A stretch of 64,000 bases of DNA. Source: Stomorhina lunata. Taxonomy: Eukaryota > Arthropoda > Insecta > Diptera > Rhiniidae. The stretch lies in NCBI GenBank assembly GCA_933228675.1, contig OW121740.1, positions 128,109,799 to 128,173,798 on the forward strand, written 5' to 3'. Positions 56,061 through 64,000 of the stretch are shown here, piece after piece. Within the stretch, counting starts at the first letter, position 1; every line of letters starts with the position of its first letter. The notes under the pieces are model-generated. The model saw only the letters and a list, made by a program, of their open reading frames with translations, made no database searches and was not told the DNA's origin. Made by a program: the position numbers and the translations under genes.

Positions 56061-56300
56061 GAAGAGATACTTCACTTCAATTAATCTTTTGAATATCTAC
56101 ACTACATATATCCGAACAAAAATGGAATACAACTCTTATGTTTGGGCCGCTGCTTCAAAGTCTATTTTGGAGCTTCTCGACAGCGTGAAAGATAGGGCAA
56201 ATGTGCTCATAGGTGACAGTAGGCTATCCAACTCTATTAATTCACTGAAGCACCGTCACAATGTGGTTTGTATCACACAGAAAACTTTTCCATATAAATA
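56061..56300 (+). pseudogene. Jockey-like LINE fragment (end of reverse transcriptase ORF)
   Basis: The translation from 56067 reads RYFTSINLLNIYTTYIRTKM, then EYNSYVWAAASKSILELLDS and VKDRANVLIGDSRLSNSINS. YIRxxMEYxSxxW...LLDxVxxRA is the typical C-terminal end of Jockey/I-type ORF2 proteins in insects. Reverse-transcriptase motifs upstream are absent and the frame decays into the 31-bp array at about 56300, so this is a short dead fragment. Confidence 0.8.
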
Positions 56301-56634
56301 TTTTCTGAGAACATTTTTGATAAAAAATATTCTGAAGTAAAATTTTGATAGAAAAATTTTCTAAAGAAAAATATTTTTCTCTAGAAAATTTTTCGATAAA
56401 AATATTTTTCTGTGAAAATGTTTGATAAAACAATTTTTCTACAGAAACATTATTGATAAAAATTTTTTTCTATAGAAAAACTTTCTATAGAAAAGTTTTT
56501 TTTTTCGATAAAAATATTTTTTTATAGAAAAATATTATACTATAGAAAACTTTTCCATAAAAACATTTTTCTGTAGAAAATTTTACAATAAAAATATTTA
56601 TTAAAAAGTTTGACTGTAGTAGTAAGATCAAAAC
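56301..56634. repeat. 31-bp array 7, diverged left part
   Basis: Imperfect units of TTTTTCTATAGAAAAATT with GATAAAAATA, more diverged than the right part (57105-58500). It is cut off from it by an inverted-repeat element. Confidence 0.8.
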
Positions 56635-57033
56635 TTATTACAATTATTTATTATTGTAATAAATAGTTTTTTTATAAAACCAAAAAATGTTGGTGAAAAA
56701 ATCCTTCCTAGACGCCTTTCAATGGTTGGTTAGGCCATCTCATCAGGAGGATTATCCCACAACGAAAAAATCTGAACAGAAACACACAAACATTTTTCAG
56801 TTTTGTCATTTTTTTATTTCCCACACTTTTGTTGTTGCTTTGTTGGCGACTAAGACAAAAGTGCCATTAAGGGGGCTCAAAAAAAGATTTAAATAAACCA
56901 AAGTTTATTTTAATCTTTCTCCTGATGAGATTGTCTAACCAACCATCGAAACGAGTCGAGGAAGTGTTTCCCCACCAACATTTTTAGGTTTTATCAAAAA
57001 AATATTTATTACCATAATAAATAATTGTAATAA
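56635..57033. mobile_element. ~400-bp element with ~115-bp terminal inverted repeats
   Basis: The left arm (ATTACAATTATTTATTATTG ... AATGTTGGTGAAAAAATCCT ... TGGTTGGTTAGGCCATCTCA) pairs with the right arm (TGAGATTGTCTAACCAACCA ... CCACCAACATTTTTAGGTTT ... CATAATAAATAATTGTAAT) over about 115 bp with scattered mismatches and small indels. The ~170-bp centre (AACAGAAACACACAAACATT ... AAAGTGCCATTAAGGGGGCT) is unpaired. There is no transposase. A foldback-type or MITE element inserted in or beside 31-bp array 7. Confidence 0.75.
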
Positions 57034-57104
57034 ATTGGGATTCTTAGTGCAATACATTACAGTAATACTTTTTAATAAAATGTTTGATGTCCCAAAATTA
57101 AAAT
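57034..57104. other. Spacer between inverted-repeat element and array
   Basis: Short unique-looking AT-rich stretch. No feature is seen. Confidence 0.5.
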
Positions 57105-58500
57105 AAAAATAAAAAATTTTCGATAAAAATATTTGCTACAGAAAAATTTTCGATAAAAATATGTTTCTATAGAAAAATTTTTAATAAAAATATTTTTCTA
57201 TAGAAAAATTTTCGACAAAATTATTTTTCTATAGAAAAAATTTCGATAAAGATATTTTTCTATAGACAAATTTTCGATAAAAATATTTTTCTATAGAAAA
57301 ATTTTCGATAAAAATATTTTTCTATAGAAAGATTTTCGATAAAAATATTTTTCTATAGAAAAATTTTCGATAAAAATATTTTTCTATAGAAAAATTTTCG
57401 ATAAAAATATTTTTCTATAGAAAAATTTTCGATAAAAATTTTTTCTATAGAAAAATTTTCGTAAAAATATTTTTCTATAGAAAAATTTTCGTTAAAAATA
57501 TTTTTCTATAGAAAAATTTTCAATAAAAATATTTGGCTATTGAAAAATTTTCGACAAAGATATTTTTCTATAGAAAAAATTTCGATAAAAATATTTTTCT
57601 ATAGAAAAATTTTCGTAAAAATATTTTTCTACAGAAAAATTTTCGTTAAAAATATTTTTCTATAGAAAAATTTTCGATAAAAATATTTTTCTATAGAAAA
57701 ATTTTCGTAAAAATATTTTTCTACAGAAAAATTTTCGTTAAAAATATTTTTCTATAGAAAAATTTTCGATAAAAATATTTTTCTATAGAAAATTTTTCGA
57801 TAAAAATATTTTTCTATAGAAAAATTTTCGATAACGATATTTTTCTATAGAAAAATTTTTGTTAAAAATATTTGTCTATAGAAAAATTTTCGATAAAAGT
57901 ATTTTTCTATAGAAAAATTTTCGATAAAAATATTTTTCTATAGAAAAATTTTCGATAACGATATTTTTCTATAGAAAAATTTTCGATAAAAATATTTTTC
58001 TATAGAAAAATTTTCGATAAAAATATTTTTCTATAGAAAAATTTTCGTAAAAATATTTTTCTATAGAAAAATTTTCGTTAAAAATATTTTTCTATAGAAA
58101 AATTTTTAATAAAAATATTTTGCTATAGAAAAATTTTCTATAAAGATATTTTTCTAAAAAAAATTTTCGATAAAAATATTTTTCTATAGAAAAATTTTGG
58201 ATAAAAATATTTTTCTACAGAAAAATTTTTGATAAAAATATGTTTCTATAGAAAAATTTTCAATAAACATATTTTTCTATAGAAAAATTTTCGACAAAGA
58301 TATTTTTCTATAGAAAAATTTTCGATAAAAATATTTTTTTATAGAATAATTTTCAATAAAAACATTTTTCTATAGAAAATTTTTTCAATAAAAATATTTT
58401 TCTATAGAAAAATTTTCGACAAAAATATTTTTCTAGAGAAAAATTTTCAATATTAATATTTTTGTATAGAAAAATTTTCGATAAAAATATTTTGCTATAA
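57105..58500. repeat. 31-bp tandem repeat array 7, main part
   Basis: About 45 units of ATTTTTCTATAGAAAAATTT plus TCGATAAAAAT. The 18-bp ATTTTTCTATAGAAAAAT is a perfect palindrome present in nearly every unit. Variant spacers (CGTAAAAAT, CGTTAAAAAT, CGACAAAGAT) recur in a fixed order near 57450, 57610, 57705 and 58050, which shows duplication of multi-unit blocks. Confidence 0.96.
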
Positions 58501-59650
58501 AAAAAAATAAAATAATAAAAAATTTTCAAAAGAAATTTTTTTAATACTATTCAAATATGTCGCCAGATTAATTTTTCTGAGTTCTAACTAAGTGATTGAT
58601 TATACAGAAGAAAAAATTTAACTTTGGTCTTGCAGCAGTCACTGCTTATCACACATAAACCCAAATCTTCATAGAAAATTTATATCTTTGGATTTTCTTA
58701 ATAACCAGATAATTTGACAATATCAAGACTACTAATTATGTTCCTTTCGGTTAAGAAATACCTTTTTAAAAATTATGTTATTTTTTAATTACTAAAATAG
58801 AGATCAAATCCATTAACTAGCAATTTATAGTTTATATATACACCTTAAGTCATATCAATTATAAATAGTTAGGAAAATCAATAAACTGATTTCAAATGTA
58901 ATTACAGTCGTTAACAAACAAAATCGTTGTTAATCCATAATAATATTTTTTAGTATCAGTTTATTTTAATGTTTTTTTTTATTGCTTTTGTAATTTTACT
59001 AGCTTTAATTATACTCCTCTATATTTGGTGGAAAACCACAAATTTATTTGAAGGAGTTTAAGTAACAATATTGCTTATATTGCATAATATCACCCACAAA
59101 AAACATAAATTAAACACACAGGTCTTCTATAATTTTAAATAGACATATAAAATTTAACACCAAATGGTCCATATTTGAGCTGAATTTTAAGTTACATAAA
59201 AACTTCATTAAAAAATAATGAAAAAATGTAGGTAGGGAAGGGTATCAAATTGTCGGTATTCACTTACTATAATACAATCTTACTTAAAAATGTCTGTTAT
59301 AAATAAATGATATATATTTTCTTCTTACTTTAGTATTATTATTTGATTTGTGTTGCTTGCATTATTTTCTTTTAATGTTTTTAGAACTTATATGTTACAA
59401 AAAAATAATAACATACCTTTAGGCGCAAATTTTTTTTGTGTACTAAAAGTAAGAGAATAAGTTTGTTTCTTAAGTCTTTTGTTATTTAAAGAGTTTACCA
59501 TAAATATACAAATATAATAAGAGTACAAGAGAATTCTCTTAACAGATGAATATTACTACTATAAAGATGTTATATTTTTTCATGTTTTTTTGCTACAATT
59601 TTCAAGAATGTTCTTCTTAGTTTTAATGGATAACACTATGCAACAAATGA
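58501..59650. other. Intergenic stretch with an old element trace
   Basis: 59200-59290 ends GGGAAGGGTATCAAATTGTC, TTACTATAATACAATCTTAC, a decayed right end of the TACCCTTCACC family. The rest is AT-rich, with no gene or clear repeat. Confidence 0.4.
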
Positions 59651-59856
59651 AAACCTTTTGAAAAGTACAAGGACGTGACTATATAGGAAATTTTCCAAAA
59701 ATTTACTATATTTATAGGAAATTTTTTAAAATTTACTATTTTTATAGGATTAAAGTTTCCTATAAAAATAGTAAATTTTAAAAAATTTCCTATAAATATA
59801 GTAAATTTTTGGAATATTTCCTATATAGTCACGTCCTTGTACTTTTCAAAAGGTTT
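59651..59856. repeat. Near-perfect 206-bp palindrome joining inverted 31-bp units
   Basis: The left arm starts AAACCTTTTGAAAAGTACAA, GGACGTGACTATATAGGAAA; the right arm ends TTTCCTATATAGTCACGTCC, TTGTACTTTTCAAAAGGTTT. The arms are about 99 bp each with very few mismatches and an ~8-base centre (TTAAAGTT). The inner ~70 bp of each arm are units of the array 5/6 type; the outer ~30 bp (AAGTACAAGGACGTGAC) are not found elsewhere in the window. Confidence 0.9.
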
Positions 59857-59889
59857 TTAAATTCTTACAGAATCTTTTTTTTAATTTAC

Positions 59890-61935
59890 TATTTTTATAT
59901 GAAGTTTATAATAAATTACTTGTTATTTTTTTAATTACTAAAATACAGGATTTTTTTTTTTTAATTTACTATTTTCAGGAAATTCTTCAAAAATTTACTA
60001 TATTAACAGGATTTTTTTAAACTTTGCAAAACTTTACTATATTTTACTATTTTCATAAAAAAAAAATTCAAAAACAAACTATTTTTACAGGAATTTTTTC
60101 AAAAATTTAATATTTGTATAGGAAATTTTTCAAAAATTTACTATTTTTATAGGTTATTTTTAAAAAATTTCTTATTTTTACAGCAAATTTTTCAAAAATC
60201 TACAATTTCTATAGGAAATTTTTCAAAAATTCACTATTTTTATAGGAAATTTTTCAAAAATTTACAATTTTTATAGGTAGCATAATTTTTTTTAGGACAT
60301 TTTTCAAAAATTTACTAATTTTTTTTGGAAATGTTTCAAAAATTTACTATTTTTATAGGAAATTTTTCAAAAATTTACTAATTTATAGGAATTTTTTTAA
60401 AAAATTACTATTTCATAGGCAATTTTTAACAAATTTACTATTTTATAGGAAATTTTTTAAAAATTTACTATTTTCATAAGAAATTTTTCAAAAATTTTTA
60501 TTTTTGTAGGTAATTTTTCAAAAATTTCTTATTTAATATAGGAAATTTTTCAAAAATCTACAATTTCTATAGGAAATTTTTCAAAAATTTGCTTTTTTAT
60601 AAGAAATTTTTTAGAAATTTACCATTTTTATAGGTATTTTCTAAAAAAATTATTATTTCTTTTTTAGGACATTTTTCAAAAATTTACAATTTCTTTAGGA
60701 AATTTTTCAAAAATTTACCATTTTGATAGGAATTTTTTAAAAATTTACTAATTTATAGAAAATTTTTCAAAAATTTACTATTTTAAAGGAAATTTTTCAG
60801 AAATCTAGTATTTTATAGGAAAATTTTCAGAAATTTACCATTTTTATAGGTATTTTTTTGAAAGACTATTATTTTTTTTAGGACACGTTTCAAACATTTA
60901 CAATTTCTTTAGGAAATTTTTCAAAAATTTCCTATTTCTTTAGGAAATTTTTCAAAAATTTCTTATTTTTATAGGAAGTTTTTCAAAAATTTCTTATTTT
61001 TATAAGAAATTTTTCAAAAATTCTTATTTTTATAGGAAAATTTTAAAAAAATTATCGAAAAATTTTCAAAAATTTCCTAATTTTTTAGAAAATTTTTTAA
61101 AAATTTATAATTTTTACAGGAAATTTTTCAAAAATTTCTTAACTTTATAGGAAATTTTTCAAAAATTTCTTATTTTTGTAGGAAATTTTACAAAAATTTC
61201 TTATCTTTATAGGAAATTTTTTAAATTTTTTTATTTTTATAAAGAATTTTTCAAAGATTTCTTATTTTTAAAGGAATTTTTTAAAAAAATTTCTTAACTT
61301 TATAGGAAATTTTTCAAAAATTTCTTATTTTTGTAGGAAATTTTACAAAAATTTCTTATCTTTATAGGATATTTTTTAAATTTTTTTATTTTTATAAAGA
61401 ATTTTTCAAAAATTTCTTATTTTTATTGGAAATTTTTCAAAAATTTCTTATCTTTATAGGAAATTTTTCAAAAATTTCTTATCTTTATAGCAAATTTTTC
61501 AAAAATTTCTTATTTTTATATATCTATTTCTTATCTATAAAGATAAGAAATTTTTAAAAAATTTCTTATCTTTATAGGAAATTTTTAAAAAATTTCTTAT
61601 CTTTATAGGAAATTTTTCAAAAATTTCTTATCTTTATAGGAAATTTTTCAAAAATTTCTTATCTTATAGGAAATTTTTCAAAAATTTCTTATCTTTATAG
61701 GAAATTTTTCAAAAATTTCTTATTTTTATAGGAAATTTTTCAAAAGTTTCTTATTTTCATAGGATGTTTTTCAAAACTTTCTTATTTTTATAGAAATTTC
61801 TTAAAAAAAAATTTTATTTTTAAAGAAAATTGTTTAAACATTTCTTATTTTTATAGGACATTTTTCAAAAATTTCTTATTTTTATACGAATTTTTTAATA
61901 ATTTCTTATTTTGATAGGAAAATTTTCAAAAATAT
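59890..61935. repeat. 31-bp tandem repeat array 8, inverse orientation
   Basis: About 65 units of TAGGAAATTTTTCAAAAATT plus T(C/A)TTATTTTTA, the reverse complement of the array 5/6 unit. The left part (59890-60900) resembles array 6 (TTTACTATTTTTATAGGAAA) and the right part (60900-61930) array 5 (TTTCTTATTTTTATAGGAAA), so the order is also mirrored. Divergence is high, with many single-base and indel changes. Confidence 0.93.
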
Positions 61936-62810
61936 ATTCGGAGGAGCTTATTGATGATAGTATTTGTTCTAAATATTTATATTGATTTACTATATAATCG
62001 TGGGAATATGGATTATGATTCTCTATTCTATCAATATCAGGAAACTAGTACTCAATACCCAATATTTTACACTTAAACTTTTGAATATCTGCAAAAATGA
62101 ACTTTTGAATATCTGCAAAAATTATTTTAGTTGTGGTCGATTAGACAACAGCGCTTATACACTTTAAAAAAATACATCTTGAGCCGCATTGCCCATATGT
62201 AGAACAATCTTTCCTTAGAAGTCTTTTGTGTCTCCTATGATATAAAAAAAACATCAAAATGTCTACAAGCCCTCCTTTCTTTACTCTTCTTCCTGCAACC
62301 TTATTTCAAAGATCCATTATATTTCTTCTGAGTGCAGGTCCAAGTAGAGAAGAAAAAAATTAATTTGTTGTTGATATCTGTTTTATTTAAAGTCCACTTC
62401 AAAGCTTGGTTAAATATTCAATGTTAGACAATAGACAGATATAATAATCTTCTTTGTATTAGATCTTAGCATTCCATCCGCTTTAATATAAAATTTTTTC
62501 ATTTTGATTTCAATCCCTTCCAAAAGTTCATAATAATTGTCAGGTTTTTACCAAAGTCTATAGGGTTGGTACTTGACAATGTATATGTGAAATCCTTCAT
62601 TTCATTTGCCCTGACCAAGATATTGATAGAGCAATCATAAAAGTCAAATGTCAAAATGCTACTATTTTGTGCCTATACTAATAGTTATTAATAGTAAAAT
62701 GGTTATAAATATAGTATAAATTTCAGAACAAATGAAGCAAATGAAAAGGCCGCCAAACTGGTAGATGAGATGATGGCCAACCTCTTTAGCACATAATTCT
62801 TCAAATATAC

Positions 62811-62811
<1 letters not shown>
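61936..62811. other. Intergenic stretch, no gene recognised
   Basis: A 23-bp direct duplication (CTTTTGAATATCTGCAAAAA at about 62079 and 62102) lies in a short open frame at 61982-62167 that has no known relative. 62170-62350 is less AT-rich. No other structure is seen. Confidence 0.45.

Positions 62812-62861
<50 letters not shown>
62812..62861. repeat. (TA)n microsatellite
   Basis: Uninterrupted TA run of about 50 bases, flanked by ATACG on the left and TTTATAAACC on the right. Confidence 0.95.
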
Positions 62862-62865
<4 letters not shown>

Positions 62866-63870
62866 AACCAGAATAAGGATAAAATCAATAAAAAGTAATA
62901 AAAAAGACCAACTATATAGACGATTTCTAAATATGTTAAAAGTATGGCAATAAAATTCTAAATATAAAAAAGTAATAGCAAAAACTAAAATCTATGTAAC
63001 TTGTTGTTGATCATCATATGAATAAAATAAAGTTTATGATGGAAAAAAAAAACAAGACGCCGACTACGACGACGAAGATGATGATGTGTTTAGCCAGACA
63101 TTAAGATCCTTGTCAACAATTCGTTAATCCACACGTAAAGATCTTCTTTTACTTCGTCTACTTGGGCTTTTCTTAATTTTAAAACTTAAGTCTAAATTTA
63201 CGCCAAGAAGAAAAAGGTAATATAATTTTTTCTATTTTTAGTTTTCTTAAACCAAACAACAAAAAAAAGAGTCATCATATTTTATAGACATTAATAGTTC
63301 TAGTTTTATTTTATCATTATTACAATATTTTTTTTTTTCTTCTTAATATTGACTGGCTGGTTTTCTTTTCTTAGCTAACCAACTAACCAACCAACCTAAA
63401 CCAAATGAAACGTAACCAAAGTGTCTAAGAATTTCTTATCGAAATGACCTTGAATAATGATAATTAATACAAGTTTAAAGACATATATATAAGTATAATT
63501 TTTTCCTTTTTTATATTTATAAAGCTAATATTTTTAGCTTATTCTATAAATACTTACTAATATTAAAAAAAAACCTATTTAAGATTTTTATGTGGTTTTT
63601 ATTTTCTGCTATATAAATTCATATAAGAAAAGTAAATGTGGGGACACTCTATTATTTATTGACACAACAAACATAAAAGTATCTTTAAATTGGGTTTTAA
63701 AGCAAGTGCCTTTTTATAGGGACTTGTTAACATTTCTTATTGTTGGATTCTAATTCACCTCAATTCATTTAATATTTTATTATTAAATATTTATGACTTT
63801 AGGTGACATTTATCTTTAGGCTATAAATGTTCAAAATTTGCATGTTTTTAATATTTATTATCTTTTAAGT
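62862..63870. other. Intergenic stretch, no gene recognised
   Basis: AT-rich, with small simple-sequence patches: GACGACGAAGATGATGATG near 63069 and AACCAACTAACCAACCAACC near 63377. No gene or element end is recognised. Confidence 0.45.
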
Positions 63871-63905
63871 CCTATATCTTATATTCTTAAACGAGCAAAA
63901 ATTGT

Positions 63906-63958
<53 letters not shown>

Positions 63959-64000
63959 GCTATCTCGAAAACGGCTCTAACGATTTTGATAAAATTTGGA
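63871..64000 (-). mobile_element. End of a dispersed element, inverse copy of 19.3-19.43 kb
   Basis: TTATATTCTTAAACGAGCAA, a TA tract (about 63906-63952), then GGCTATCTCGAAAACGGCTC and TAACGATTTTGATAAAATTT. Read in reverse complement this reproduces 19300-19432 (ATTAGAGCCGTTTTCGAGAT, TA tract, GCTCGTTTAAGAATATAAG) almost base for base. The element continues beyond the window. The class is not recognised; a built-in TA tract near one end is typical of the family as seen here. Confidence 0.75.

Overview
The window looks like a very AT-rich nuclear chromosome segment from a higher fly (Brachycera, probably a calyptrate such as a blow fly or muscid). The clues are one spliced, insect-type zona pellucida (ZP) gene with two short introns and one long one, insect non-LTR retrotransposon remains, and short dispersed elements with the CCGTCCGTC and CCGGAA stretches common in fly intergenic DNA. 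Species assignment is an inference. There is no operon, phage, plasmid or CRISPR structure.

Only one host gene is supported: the 3' part of a plus-strand ZP-domain membrane protein (2866-15476, four exons, 560 residues visible). It has the end of a PAN region, a complete ZP module, a furin-type RRKR site and, in a last exon 10.8 kb away, one transmembrane helix and a short cytoplasmic tail. It resembles the insect PAN+ZP apical-matrix proteins (the trynity/neyo/nyobe/morpheyus group of Drosophila). The 5' end lies upstream of the window. Its last intron holds a degenerate ~133-bp satellite with a regularly spaced TTTTCCAACACT core, a 40-bp retrotransposon tail with a 12-bp target duplication, and nested short elements.

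From 15.5 to 64 kb I see no further convincing host gene. About a fifth of the window is eight arrays with the same ~31-bp period but different consensus sequences (0.4-1.8, 25.2-26.4, 27.9-28.5, 36.6-38.0, 46.0-49.0, 50.8-53.4, 56.3-58.5 and 59.9-61.9 kb). Most units carry a palindrome related to TTTTCTATAGAAAA. The 59.9-61.9 kb array is in inverse orientation to those at 46-53 kb. Other structure includes a 2.1-kb 12-bp minisatellite with higher-order repeats (32.1-34.2 kb), a related decayed array at 36.2 kb, a 67-bp tandem repeat, (TA)n tracts, and a ~550-bp direct duplication.

Mobile-element remains include a broken minus-strand LINE with reverse-transcriptase motifs (39.75-41.1 kb), a Jockey-like LINE fragment (56.1 kb), several copies of a short element starting TACCCTTCACC, a three-copy inverted-repeat MITE family, and further inverted-repeat elements at 24.5, 29.2, 54.9 and 56.6 kb. 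A nearly perfect 206-bp palindrome lies at 59.65 kb. All identifications come from reading the sequence; no database search was run.
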